Assembly (NCBI RefSeq): GCF_018069925.1 | Contig: NZ_JAGPXB010000006.1 | Coordinates: 62,001 to 126,000 of the forward strand | Length of the DNA stretch: 64,000 bases | Source: Flavobacterium erciyesense | GTDB taxonomy: Bacteria; Bacteroidota; Bacteroidia; Flavobacteriales; Flavobacteriaceae | Direction of reading: 5' to 3' | Shown here: positions 18,034 through 27,451 of the stretch, piece by piece | How positions within the stretch are numbered: position 1 is the stretch's first letter | Layout of the letters: each line of letters begins with the position of its first letter | The notes under the pieces: generated by a model | What the model was told of the DNA's origin: nothing | Database searches by the model: none | Seen by the model: the letters and a program-made list of their open reading frames with translations, nothing else | Made by a program: the position numbers and the translations under genes

Positions 18034-19674
18034 TTATTTCGATTGACGTAGATTCTCAGGAGTACTTTTTTTGCCAAAATCACTCGGAAAAATCAAGAAT
18101 CGCGACAAAATTAAACCCGGAATGGTAGCCACAAAAACCCAAATAAAGAAGTTTCCGTACCCTAAATACTCCTGTATGTAACCGCTTACCATGCCTGGTA
18201 ACATCATACCAAGAGCCATAAAACCAGTAGCAATAGAGTAGTGGGAGGTTTTCGATTCGCCTTCGGCAACATAAATCAAATACATCATGAAGGCAGCAAA
18301 ACCAAAACCGTAGCCAAATTGCTCAATAATTACTGCCAAAACTACATATGGATTGTAATAAAAAATAGAAGTTGTCAGGTTTAAATTTAGTGGGTTCAGA
18401 GAATATTCTAGGTAAGGTAGATTTAAATTGAACATCACTTCCGGATGAATATATGAAATTAGTATAAATCCGATTATTGGTAAATGCATTGCTAAAATCA
18501 TAGGTAGCATCCATTTACCTAGACCATCTCTTGAAATTACAAATCCTCCAATTAATCCTCCAAGAACAAGAGCTATAACTCCAAAAATTCCATAAATTAT
18601 ACCATAATCCATATTCGAGATACCCATTCCTTTTTTTGGGATTAAAGCGGAATTGCCATTGTGAACAATTAATTCATCTATAAATTTAGTTCTTTTCGAT
18701 ACTAAATCTTTGTATATTGTTTGGTCAGATTTTGATATATTCTTTAGATCTAAAGATGTTTTTTCATTTTGCATTATCGCGAAAATTGGCAAATTAGTAT
18801 AAATAAATTGCATTTCACTTTTATTTGCTTTCCTATTGTGATTTATAATATTATAGTATGTTTTTAGTGCTGCTTTTTGCTCTGAAATTTTAGTTGACTC
18901 ATCTAATTCATATTTAATAGGTTCAACTAAAAATGGATTAAGCATTTTCAGTAATTGTGATTCTCCTAAACGGAACAACAAAATAAAAGATATTATAAGA
19001 ACTATTTGTTTTTTTTGGAAAAAAGTTGAGAAAACTTTGCTAAAATTTGGTTTACTAGTAGTTTCCACCTTTTTATTATTTTCGATTTTTGGAGAAAAAA
19101 AGAAATTGTAAATGGTTATGGCTATCATAAAAACGGCTACAAAAATCATTGTGTATGACCAGGCTTTATGTTTGTCTGTATAAACAATTTCTAGATAACC
19201 AGCTAAAATTACAACTAAGCCATTTCCAGTAAGAATTGCTATTTTATAGAAAGTACTTCTAATACCTAAAAACAGGGATTGTTGGTCTTTGCTTAATGCT
19301 AATAAATAAAAACCATCACTTGCAACATCATTGGAGGCAGAGGCAAAGGCAGCTACCCAAAAAATGGCTAAACTCAGAATAAAAAAGTTACTTGCGGGTA
19401 TAATTAATCCAACAATTAAGAATGAAATTGAAATAGCAAGCTGCATAGTTAAAAACCATTTTCGTTTGGTGCCATGCAAATCGATAAACGGACTCCATAA
19501 TGGTTTGATAACCCATGGAAGATACATTAAACTAGTGTAAACTCCGATATCTTCATTGCTAACTCCAAGACTTTTATACATAGTCCCAGAAACAGAAAGA
19601 ATAATTGCATACGGAAAGCCCGATGCGAAATTTAATAAAGGAATCCAATACCAAGCTTTTGTGTCTGCTTTCAT
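18034..19674 (-). CDS. MFS transporter, AmpG-like muropeptide permease
   Basis: A 546-residue major facilitator protein. It opens with WYWIPLLNFASGFPYAIILS, then GVYTSLMYLPWVIKPLWSP, the AmpG-type signature in transmembrane segments 1-2. GESQLLKMLNPFLV near residue 240 is also typical. AmpG imports GlcNAc-anhydroMurNAc peptides for cell-wall recycling. Unusually, residues ~252-347 (bases 18634-18921) form a hydrophilic lysine/asparagine-rich insert between two membrane segments, and a second, shorter loop extension lies near 410-435. The insert explains the large size (typical AmpG-like proteins are about 420-490). It lies between the nagZ-like and GHL10-like genes on the same strand, the latter 9 bases away. 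Confidence 0.8.
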   Translation of the reverse strand: MKADTKAWYWIPLLNFASGFPYAIILSVSGTMYKSLGVSNEDIGVYTSLMYLPWVIKPLWSPFIDLHGTKRKWFLTMQLAISISFLIVGLIIPASNFFILSLAIFWVAAFASASNDVASDGFYLLALSKDQQSLFLGIRSTFYKIAILTGNGLVVILAGYLEIVYTDKHKAWSYTMIFVAVFMIAITIYNFFFSPKIENNKKVETTSKPNFSKVFSTFFQKKQIVLIISFILLFRLGESQLLKMLNPFLVEPIKYELDESTKISEQKAALKTYYNIINHNRKANKSEMQFIYTNLPIFAIMQNEKTSLDLKNISKSDQTIYKDLVSKRTKFIDELIVHNGNSALIPKKGMGISNMDYGIIYGIFGVIALVLGGLIGGFVISRDGLGKWMLPMILAMHLPIIGFILISYIHPEVMFNLNLPYLEYSLNPLNLNLTTSIFYYNPYVVLAVIIEQFGYGFGFAAFMMYLIYVAEGESKTSHYSIATGFMALGMMLPGMVSGYIQEYLGYGNFFIWVFVATIPGLILSRFLIFPSDFGKKSTPENLRQSK

Positions 19675-19683
19675 AGTTAGTTT

Positions 19684-21225
19684 TTAGTTTGATGCTGCTG
19701 CAAATGATACAATGGTTGGCTCACTTTCGTTGCCATACAAATCGATAAAGGTAATTGCGCAGGTTTTGTTTTTGTCTAGTTTGTAACTCGGAATAGCAAT
19801 TTCAGCCAACTTTGATTGCTCATTGAAATTCTCTTTAGCAATAATTTGACTTGGATTATTGACATCTAATTTTGCTTGAAATCGAGAGCTGTAAACCACT
19901 ACATAACGCATAGTATCGCCCGCAGGTTGGGCAACTGTAAAACGCGAAGCTATCGGGTCATTTTGAATTTTAGTAGCAATTGGTTTGCTCTGATTTTTTT
20001 TCACTGCTTGTGGCACAACGTTTGGCAACGCAGGATATTTGTATTGATTTTCAAGAAGCAATTTAGCCACGGTTTGATTCTTATTCACAAATCCTTTGGC
20101 ACTGAAATAAGCATTTCCTTGAACGTTTTTGAAAGTTCTAGTCAAGTCAATTTGGTTTGGAATTTCTTTGGGATTGTTCCATCTTTTATCTGAATCTTCG
20201 TTTACTTTATAGGTGCTGTTTCCGATGTAAATCGCAGTATTATTCGAGTTATCAGACCACCATTTCAACAATTTTGAATACGATGCTTTTGGATGATCAA
20301 TACTCCAATACAATTGTGGCAAAATATAATCGATCCATTTATTATCCATCCAAGCTAATGGATCGGCATAAAGATCGTCGTAATTGGTTTGCCCCGCCTC
20401 AGTATCGGAACCTTTTGGGTCAACTGATTTATTGCGCCAAACACCAAAAGGACTGATTCCGAATTGAACCCAAGGTTTTATCTTTTTAATCGAAAAAGCG
20501 ACATCTTTAACAAAAGTATTTACGTTTTGTCTTCTCCAATCTTCTAAACTCAAACCAGTACCATACTTTTTGTAAGCAACTGAGTCATTAAATTTTTCGT
20601 TGGGCACTTTGTATGGATAAAAATAATCGTCAAAATGAATGGCATCAATATCGTAATTCGTCACTACTTCGTTTACCACGTTTAATAAATGCGCTTGTAC
20701 TTCGGGTAAAGCAGGGTTGTAATAAATTTTTCCGCCATAGCGAATCATCCATTCCGGATGTTTAAAATAATCGTGTTCAGGACTTAAAATACTAGTGTTA
20801 TAATCCATTGTAGCGCGGTACGGATTGAGCCATGCGTGAAATTCAAAACCTCGATTGTGTGCCTCATTAATCATCCAAGCCATTACATCATAGTAAGGTT
20901 GTGGTGCTTTCCCTTCTTTACCCGTTAAAAAACGAGACCAAGGTGCCAATTTAGTTGGGTAAAAAGCATCGCCAACACTACGTATTTGAACAATTACAGC
21001 ATTATAATTCAGTTTTTTGTAAGTTTCTAAAATTTCAATATAATCTGCTTTTTGCTTGGCGACGTTATCAGTGCCGGCTTTTGGCCAATCTATATTTACA
21101 ACTGTTGCAATCCATACGGCTCTGAATTCGTTTTTAGGATGTAGATTAGCTGTTTGTGCGCTCATTTGATGAAAAGTCAGTAAAAAGATAGACATCAATA
21201 AAGTGCAGCGCTTGAAATTTTTCAT
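19684..21225 (-). CDS. GHL10-family glycoside hydrolase (DUF187, DigH/YngK-like)
   Basis: A 513-residue exported hydrolase. The start at 21225 (MKNFKRCTLLMSIFLL) gives a clean signal peptide ending near MSAQ; the longer in-frame start at 21282 would bury it. The mature protein opens EFRAVWIATVVNIDWP, followed by YNAVIVQIRSVGDAFY, AHNRGFEFHAWLNPYRA and AIHFDDYFYPY, the hallmark motifs of the GHL10 family. E. coli DigH of this family cleaves peptidoglycan glycan strands stripped of stem peptides. A beta-rich C-terminal part (~410-513) resembles a fibronectin-like module. The NagZ-like and AmpG-like genes next to it suggest it feeds the recycling route from the periplasm. Confidence 0.85.
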   Translation of the reverse strand: MKNFKRCTLLMSIFLLTFHQMSAQTANLHPKNEFRAVWIATVVNIDWPKAGTDNVAKQKADYIEILETYKKLNYNAVIVQIRSVGDAFYPTKLAPWSRFLTGKEGKAPQPYYDVMAWMINEAHNRGFEFHAWLNPYRATMDYNTSILSPEHDYFKHPEWMIRYGGKIYYNPALPEVQAHLLNVVNEVVTNYDIDAIHFDDYFYPYKVPNEKFNDSVAYKKYGTGLSLEDWRRQNVNTFVKDVAFSIKKIKPWVQFGISPFGVWRNKSVDPKGSDTEAGQTNYDDLYADPLAWMDNKWIDYILPQLYWSIDHPKASYSKLLKWWSDNSNNTAIYIGNSTYKVNEDSDKRWNNPKEIPNQIDLTRTFKNVQGNAYFSAKGFVNKNQTVAKLLLENQYKYPALPNVVPQAVKKNQSKPIATKIQNDPIASRFTVAQPAGDTMRYVVVYSSRFQAKLDVNNPSQIIAKENFNEQSKLAEIAIPSYKLDKNKTCAITFIDLYGNESEPTIVSFAAASN

Positions 21226-21411
21226 TCGATTGTAATTTTTAAAGTGTTCAAAAATAGTTTTTTTAGTGATAATAGCTAGCACAATTGACCCTAAAATTTG
21301 GCTTTATTTCAGTTTGCAATTTCTTTGCCAAAACAGCAAGCAGCTCTTTTGAGAACTTGATAGCCTAATAAAATTTTGCGAGAACGGACCGCAATTGGCT
21401 ATTGATATTTC

Positions 21412-21419
21412 TATATTTG
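21412..21419 (+). promoter_or_regulatory. Promoter-like -7 element of the FAD/Fe-S gene
   Basis: TATATTTG matches TAnnTTTG and lies 27 bases before the ATG; no TTG at the ideal 17-23 base spacing was found (one lies 14 bases upstream). Confidence 0.45.
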
Positions 21420-21446
21420 TGACTCAATTCTCTTTTTACCCAAAAC

Positions 21447-24356
21447 ATGTCAATTATTTCACAATTAGAACAATTAGCGAAGGATCTGGATGGAACTTTA
21501 GTTTATGATGATTTGCACAAAATATTGTACGCAACTGATGCTTCGGCTTACCGAATTTTTCCTTTGGCTGTAGCTTTTCCAAAAACGGAACAAGATATTG
21601 CTCGAATCATAACTTTTGCTGCAAAGCATCAAATTTCGATTACTCCGCGCACCGCAGGAACTTCATTAGCAGGGCAAACCGTAGGAAACGGAATAATTGT
21701 AGATGTGTCTAAACATTTTACAGCGATTAACGCTTTTGATGCCGGAGCGCAAACAGTGACGGTGCAACCAGGAGTTATTCGTGACGAATTGAATTTGTAT
21801 CTCAAACCACACCGATTATTTTTTGGTCCCAATACATCTACGTCTAATCGATGCATGATTGGCGGCATGGTAGGAAATAACTCTTCAGGAACTACGTCTA
21901 TTCGATATGGTGTGACTCGCGATAAAATTGTCAAGATAAAAGCCGTTTTAAGTGATGGTTCAACTGCTGTTTTTGAAAACATTACAACTGCTGAGTTCCA
22001 GCAAAAAATAAAAGGTTCTACTTTAGAGAGTCAAATTTACCGAACTTTATTTGAGGAACTTTCTAACACAGAGCAGCAACTCGAAATTAAAAGAGAATTC
22101 CCAAAACCTGAAATTCACAGACGTAATACGGGCTATGCAGTCGATATTTTGTTGCAATCGGAACTTTTTGGAGGAACAAATTCCCATATCAATGTTGGTC
22201 AATTACTTTGCGGAAGCGAGGGAACATTGGCGTTTACTACTGAAGTGACCTTGAAGGTAGATGCATTACCGCCTGCCAATAACGTGATGGTTGTAGCGCA
22301 TTTTGATTCGGTTCAAGAAAGTCTCGAAGCGGTGGTAACAGCGATGAAACACCATCTGTACACTTGCGAGTTAATGGACGATACCATTTTAAATTGCACC
22401 AAAACCAACAGAGAGCAAGCTAAAAATCGATTTTTTATTCAAGGTGATCCTAAAGCCGTTTTAATGCTTGAAGTAGCTTCTGAAATCAGTATGGAAGATG
22501 CCGAAAAACAAGCTGATGATTTAATTTTTGATTTACAACAACAGAATTTCGGTTATGCTTTACCAAAAATTTACGGTGATGATATCAACAAAATAAATGA
22601 ACTTAGAAAAGCAGGTTTGGGTCTTTTGGGTAGTATTGTTGGCGATGATAAAGCAGCCGATAGTATTGAAGATACTGCAGTAGAATTAAGTGATTTACCT
22701 AACTATATAGCTGACTTTTCAGCAATGATGGAACGTCACGGTCAAAGTGCTATCTATTATGCGCATGCCGGTGCTGGCGAAATTCACCTTCGACCTGTTT
22801 TAAATTTAAAGACAAAAGAAGGTGTGCACCAATTTCGAAATATTGCTACCGAGGTCGCTATTTTGGTTAAAAAATACCGTGGTTCCTTAAGTGGTGAGCA
22901 CGGTGATGGCATTGTACGCGGGGAATTTTTGCCATTTATGATTGGTGCTAAAAATTACGAATTACTCAAACGAATCAAAAAAGCATTTGATCCAAACGGA
23001 ATTATGAATTCGGGTAAAATTGTTGATGCGTTAAAAATGGACGAGAACCTACGTGTTGAAGCGGGTAGGGAAGAGCCCAACATTACGACCATTCAAGATT
23101 TTTCAGATAGTATGGGAATTTTGCGCGTTGCCGAAAAATGTAATGGTTCTGGAGATTGTCGCAAATTACCGTCAGCAGGTGGTACTTTATGTCCGAGTTA
23201 CCGCGCTACTCGAAACGAAAAAGATACTACTAGAGCACGTGCCAATGCACTCCGAGAATACCTGACTCATTCTGAAAAAGAAAATAAATTTGACCATAAA
23301 GAGTTATACGAAGTTTTCGAATTGTGCGTGAGCTGCAAAGCTTGCTCCAGCGAGTGTCCGAGTAATGTTGACGTAGCGGCGTTAAAATCTGAATTTTTGT
23401 ATCAATACCAAAAAGCGAATGGTTTCTCGCTACGTAACAAAATATTTGCTTACAATGCCAGACTAAATGCGTTGGGAAGCATAACCCCAAAAATTACCAA
23501 CTGGATTGTTAATTTGCCTTTGGTAAAAAATAAAATGGGCGTTGCCAAAGAACGCACTGTGCCGCACTTAGCTAGAAAAACTTTTAGATCATGGTTAGCT
23601 AAGCAAAAAAGAAAGCAAACTGAATTTCCAAACGGAAAATTAGTTTTGTTTGTGGATGAATTTACGAATTATTATGACGTACAAGTTGGCATCGACGCTT
23701 ACGAATTATTATCGGCTTTGGGTTACGAAGTGCTTATCGTTGATCATGAAGAAAGCGGAAGGGCTTTTATTTCAAAAGGTTTTTTAGAACAAGCCAAATC
23801 GATTGCTAATACCAATGTTGCTGTTTTTTCGGGATTTATTTCTGAGGACTTACCATTAGTTGGTTTAGAACCCTCAGCGATTTTAACTTTTAGAGATGAA
23901 TATTTGCGCTTAGCAGATGATGTAGAAAAAGCCAAAGAAGTGGCTGCACATACGCATACTATCGAAGAGTTTTTTAAACTCGAAATAACAAAAGGAAATA
24001 TTTCAGCTAAAAACTTTTCTGATAAAGAAAAACAAATTAAAATTCATGGACACTGCCATCAAAAGTCTTTGAGTACGATTGAAGCTACTTTTGCAATGCT
24101 AAATTTACCAAGTAATACAACGGTAACCATCTATAATTCGGGTTGCTGTGGTATGGCGGGATCGTTTGGATACGAAAAAGAACATTATGAAATTAGTATG
24201 CAAATGGGCGAGGATACCCTTTTTCCAAAAGTGAGGAACACTGCAACTAACACAGCTATTGCCGCAGCAGGAACAAGTTGCAGGCATCAAATTTTTGACG
24301 GTACGTCGCGTCAAGCCTTGCATCCTGTTTCTATTTTAAGAGATTGTTTGCTTTAA
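21447..24356 (+). CDS. FAD-linked oxidase fused to 4Fe-4S/CCG domains (D-lactate or 2-hydroxyacid dehydrogenase type)
   Basis: A 969-residue fusion. Residues ~35-270 bind FAD (RTAGTSLAGQTVG, then GGMVGNNSSGTTSIRYG), ~275-525 are the FAD-oxidase C-terminal domain (HAGAGEIHLRPVLNL, LSGEHGDGIVRGEF), ~560-650 carry two iron-sulphur clusters (C565 NGSGDC...LCPS and C627 VSCKACSSECPSNVD), and ~690-960 hold paired CCG domains (HGHCHQKS, CCGMAGSFGYE, GTSCRHQ). This is the layout of YdiJ- and Dld-II-like dehydrogenases, which oxidise D-lactate, glycolate or D-2-hydroxyglutarate and pass electrons to the membrane quinone pool. The exact substrate cannot be told. It stands alone, divergent from the GHL10 gene. 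Confidence 0.88.
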   Translation: MSIISQLEQLAKDLDGTLVYDDLHKILYATDASAYRIFPLAVAFPKTEQDIARIITFAAKHQISITPRTAGTSLAGQTVGNGIIVDVSKHFTAINAFDAGAQTVTVQPGVIRDELNLYLKPHRLFFGPNTSTSNRCMIGGMVGNNSSGTTSIRYGVTRDKIVKIKAVLSDGSTAVFENITTAEFQQKIKGSTLESQIYRTLFEELSNTEQQLEIKREFPKPEIHRRNTGYAVDILLQSELFGGTNSHINVGQLLCGSEGTLAFTTEVTLKVDALPPANNVMVVAHFDSVQESLEAVVTAMKHHLYTCELMDDTILNCTKTNREQAKNRFFIQGDPKAVLMLEVASEISMEDAEKQADDLIFDLQQQNFGYALPKIYGDDINKINELRKAGLGLLGSIVGDDKAADSIEDTAVELSDLPNYIADFSAMMERHGQSAIYYAHAGAGEIHLRPVLNLKTKEGVHQFRNIATEVAILVKKYRGSLSGEHGDGIVRGEFLPFMIGAKNYELLKRIKKAFDPNGIMNSGKIVDALKMDENLRVEAGREEPNITTIQDFSDSMGILRVAEKCNGSGDCRKLPSAGGTLCPSYRATRNEKDTTRARANALREYLTHSEKENKFDHKELYEVFELCVSCKACSSECPSNVDVAALKSEFLYQYQKANGFSLRNKIFAYNARLNALGSITPKITNWIVNLPLVKNKMGVAKERTVPHLARKTFRSWLAKQKRKQTEFPNGKLVLFVDEFTNYYDVQVGIDAYELLSALGYEVLIVDHEESGRAFISKGFLEQAKSIANTNVAVFSGFISEDLPLVGLEPSAILTFRDEYLRLADDVEKAKEVAAHTHTIEEFFKLEITKGNISAKNFSDKEKQIKIHGHCHQKSLSTIEATFAMLNLPSNTTVTIYNSGCCGMAGSFGYEKEHYEISMQMGEDTLFPKVRNTATNTAIAAAGTSCRHQIFDGTSRQALHPVSILRDCLL

Positions 24357-24453
24357 ACGAAGAATTGCGTTATGAAATGATGGAATAATTTAACTCAAAG
24401 ACAACAAAGTAAAGGTCAGCGACATAATTTTAAAAAAAACCTAGGAATTCAAT

Positions 24454-25194
24454 ATGTTTTGGAATAAAAAGAAAAAACCGTCAGTTACAGAAGATGACAA
24501 AAAATGGATTGAGGAAAGTTTTATTTTCCTTCGTGAAATTTTGGGCAATGAACACTTCGATAATTTAATAACAATTACTCCAACTAAAAACTTTTATAAT
24601 TGGACTTTCAAAGGTGATGAAGAAGATGCCGTATTCGTTCTAGAAAGAACAAAAGATTTAATGCAAATAGAAGATTCTAACATTCGAATTGAATACTTTT
24701 CTAATCAACCAATAGAAATGAATGATGGGACAATTCTATCTAGCCCAGAAGATATTAATGGACAATGGCAAAGTGCAACTGGAGCATATGAAGAATTTGA
24801 AAATGAGAAAATAATTTACATTGAGAAAGAACAACTGAAAAACTCTCTTTCCTTAATTGCTACAATTGCTATTGAATTGTCGCGCTTTATTTTGCTTGGT
24901 GAAAACAGAATTGAAGAAAATGATGAATATTTAACTGAATTGACAGCTATAGCATATGGTTTTGGAATTTTTCTAGGTAACTCAAGATTTCAACATACCA
25001 AATTCCAAAACATTTCTAATTCAGGTTGGCAAATGAGTTGTCAAGGATATTTACCTGAACAAATAATCGCTTATGCAATGGTCTGGATAAGTCTTCAAAG
25101 AAAGGAATCAACCGAATATGAAAAATACTTAAACAAAGAAATGGCAAAATTTTTTACTCAAAATATCGAATATTTACGCACAAACAATCAATAA
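24454..25194 (+). CDS. Orphan protein with a degraded metalloprotease-like HExxH motif
   Basis: A 246-residue cytosolic protein not identified with certainty. Residues 134-175 read LIATIAIELSRFILLG, then EYLTELTAIAYGFGIFLGNS. This resembles, from memory, a family of hypothetical proteins with ATIAHELSHxxLLG and DEPLTDLxTVFFGFGIFxAN; here both histidines of HExxH are replaced (IELSR, 140-144). A later GYLPEQIIAYAMVWISLQR also fits that family. It may therefore be a catalytically dead relative, or only coincidentally similar. It lies between two housekeeping-type genes and has more lysine and asparagine than they do, consistent with an accessory gene. No partner gene is adjacent. Confidence 0.6.
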   Translation: MFWNKKKKPSVTEDDKKWIEESFIFLREILGNEHFDNLITITPTKNFYNWTFKGDEEDAVFVLERTKDLMQIEDSNIRIEYFSNQPIEMNDGTILSSPEDINGQWQSATGAYEEFENEKIIYIEKEQLKNSLSLIATIAIELSRFILLGENRIEENDEYLTELTAIAYGFGIFLGNSRFQHTKFQNISNSGWQMSCQGYLPEQIIAYAMVWISLQRKESTEYEKYLNKEMAKFFTQNIEYLRTNNQ

Positions 25195-25466
25195 GGTTGC
25201 TAACAGCTACTATAATGTATTTGGGCATTTGTCTTGATGGCAAAATGATTTTGTACTTGGGAAATTTGTGCTCAACTGAAAAATATCTAATCTTTCATCC
25301 TAAACCTCGTGTCGCACCGAAACGTTTAGTTTTTGAAAAAAAAAGAGTAACAAACTATGATAATACAATTAGTTTTATACTTTTGATTTTTGAAGTTATT
25401 TTGCAGAATCAACAACAGAAATTTGCAAAAATTACAGATTATAAATTTAATTGATAAAAATACAAG
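25195..25466. other. Non-coding tail between the orphan gene and the permease
   Basis: An 85-codon frame exists here (25197-25454), but its composition (poor start context, random-looking peptide) does not look like a protein. The stretch starts with GGTTGCTAACAGC right after the orphan stop codon, a motif often seen 3' of accessory genes in Flavobacterium genomes (from memory). No hairpin terminator is evident. Confidence 0.45.
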
Positions 25467-27398
25467 ATGGCATTAAAGGGCTTATTTAGAAAAAAAACCG
25501 TTCAAGATATCTTAAAGCAAGTTGAAAAAAATAATGCCGATGGCCACGCAGCCTTAGGCAAGCACTTGACAGCCCGAGATTTGACCGCATTTGGAATTGC
25601 AGCAATCGTAGGAGCTGGTATTTTTAGTACAATTGGTAAAGCTAGTGCCGATGGCGGACCTGCCGTAATATTTTTGTTTCTTTTTACTGCGGTTGCTTGT
25701 AGTTTTGCTGCATTTGCTTACGCTGAATTTGCATCAATGGTGCCGGTTTCAGGAAGTGCATACACCTATTCGTATGTAGCTTTTGGTGAAATCATTGCCT
25801 GGATTATTGGTTGGGCATTGATTATGGAGTATTCTGTGGGGAATATAACAGTAGCTATTTCGTGGAGTGATTACTTTACCGGCTTGCTTCAAAGTGGCGG
25901 AATTCACTTACCACAATGGGTTCAAATGGATTATTTATCAGCTTCTCGCGGATATGATGAAGCTATGGCGCTGATGCAAAGTGGAAAAGAATTTGCTAAT
26001 TTGAGTCCGGCTTTGCAAAATGCACATAATGCATGGCAAACTGCACCGGTTATTGGCTCGTTTCATTTTGTAGCTGATTTACCTGCCTTGTTAATCATTG
26101 TTTTGATCACAGCTTTGATTTATCGTGGTATGAAGGAATCCCGCAATGCTAGTAATATCATGGTAGTTGTCAAATTATGTATTGTACTTTTGGTAATTGC
26201 TGTAGGTATTTTTTATGTAGATACGGCCAATTGGGACCCGTTTGCACCAAATGGTGTTTCTGGAGTTTTAAAAGGGGTGTCAGCTGTGTTTTTTGCCTAT
26301 ATTGGCTTTGATGCCATTTCTACAACTGCCGAAGAATGTAAAGATCCACAACGTGATTTGCCTCGTGGTATGATGTGGGCAATCATTATTTGTACGCTTT
26401 TATACATCGCCATTGCGTTAGTTTTGACCGGAATGGTTTCTTACGATTTACTAAATGTAGGTGATCCATTAGCCTTTGTTTTTGAAAAATTAGACTTGAA
26501 ATGGATGTCGGGAATTATTGCTGTGAGTGCAGTGGTTGCTATGGCAAGTGTGTTGTTGGTTTTTCAAATGGGCCAACCTCGTATTTGGATGAGTATGAGT
26601 CGTGATGGTTTGTTGCCGAAACGTTTCTCAAAAGTGCATCCAAAATACAAAACACCATCGTACGCAACTATTGTAACTGGATTTGTTGTTGCAGTTCCAG
26701 CGCTGTTTTTGAATCTGACTTTAGTTACTGATTTATGCAGTATTGGTACCTTATTTGCCTTTGTTTTAGTTTGTGCTGGAGTTCTAGTACTTCAAAACAA
26801 ACCAGATATCCCACGAGGGAAATTCAAAACGCCGTACGTAAATTCTAAGTTTATTATGCCAATTTTGCTTTTGATTGGTGTTGTTTATGCTTTTGTGTAC
26901 AACAAAAAAGCGACGATGGATTTTATTACTAATGAAACTCAGACAAATTCTTCTGCAGCTATTATTACTAGCTTAACCAAAGAAGAAACTATAAAAGTAT
27001 ATGATTATTTAGTTGGTTTGGATGCTAAAAATGCTACAACAGATACTCCGGATTTAGAGCAAATTTTAAATCAGTACCAAGAAGATGAAGCAAAGTATGC
27101 TGAAGTTGTAAAAGGTTTGCCTGTAGCGGATGCTTTAAAATACGAGTCTGGTTTTAGTTTGTTCAAACATAAAATTCCAATGTGGATTTTCCTTTTGAGT
27201 TTAATCGGTTTAACAGCTTGGGCTTATCGCGCTAATTTGTCTTTAATTCCGCTTTTGGGTTTAATTTGCTGCTTGTACATGATGGCGGAATTAAGCGTTT
27301 GGAATTGGATTTATTTTGGAGTTTGGTTGCTTTTAGGATTAGTTATTTACTTTGGCTTTAGTCAAAAAAATAGTAAACTAAATACAGTTTCAGAATAA
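25467..27398 (+). CDS. APC-superfamily amino acid permease
   Basis: A 643-residue transporter that exchanges or imports amino acids across the inner membrane. The N-terminus has HLTARDLTAFGIAAIVGAGIFSTIG, the APC substrate-binding turn in the first transmembrane helix, and AFFAYIGFDAISTTAEE-like residues in helix 6 (VFFAYIGFDAISTTAEECKDP), typical of the cationic amino-acid transporter/YfnA group. About 12 hydrophobic segments can be counted. It is longer than usual because of a loop after helix 3 (~160-205) and a hydrophilic insert of some 90 residues between late helices (bases 26905-27180). A terminator follows at 27422. No neighbour points to the substrate. Confidence 0.88.
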   Translation: MALKGLFRKKTVQDILKQVEKNNADGHAALGKHLTARDLTAFGIAAIVGAGIFSTIGKASADGGPAVIFLFLFTAVACSFAAFAYAEFASMVPVSGSAYTYSYVAFGEIIAWIIGWALIMEYSVGNITVAISWSDYFTGLLQSGGIHLPQWVQMDYLSASRGYDEAMALMQSGKEFANLSPALQNAHNAWQTAPVIGSFHFVADLPALLIIVLITALIYRGMKESRNASNIMVVVKLCIVLLVIAVGIFYVDTANWDPFAPNGVSGVLKGVSAVFFAYIGFDAISTTAEECKDPQRDLPRGMMWAIIICTLLYIAIALVLTGMVSYDLLNVGDPLAFVFEKLDLKWMSGIIAVSAVVAMASVLLVFQMGQPRIWMSMSRDGLLPKRFSKVHPKYKTPSYATIVTGFVVAVPALFLNLTLVTDLCSIGTLFAFVLVCAGVLVLQNKPDIPRGKFKTPYVNSKFIMPILLLIGVVYAFVYNKKATMDFITNETQTNSSAAIITSLTKEETIKVYDYLVGLDAKNATTDTPDLEQILNQYQEDEAKYAEVVKGLPVADALKYESGFSLFKHKIPMWIFLLSLIGLTAWAYRANLSLIPLLGLICCLYMMAELSVWNWIYFGVWLLLGLVIYFGFSQKNSKLNTVSE

Positions 27399-27421
27399 GA
27401 AATTAATTTTATACTCTATAA

Positions 27422-27451
27422 ATGCTCTACTTTAGTGGAGCATTTTTTTTT
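27422..27451 (+). terminator. Terminator of the amino acid permease gene
   Basis: ATGCTC pairs with GAGCAT across a short interrupted stem, followed by nine Ts. Confidence 0.8.

Noticed and set aside
20157..20456. Plus-strand frame inside the GHL10 gene
   Set aside because: Cysteine- and aromatic-rich shadow peptide; the opposite strand codes for a conserved enzyme.
21629..21982. 117-codon frame antisense to the FAD/Fe-S dehydrogenase
   Set aside because: It lies wholly opposite a strongly conserved coding region and shows no protein-like features.
25197..25454. 85-codon open frame after the orphan gene
   Set aside because: Poor start context, random-looking peptide and no resemblance to a protein family; it lies in a stretch that looks like a non-coding repeat tail.
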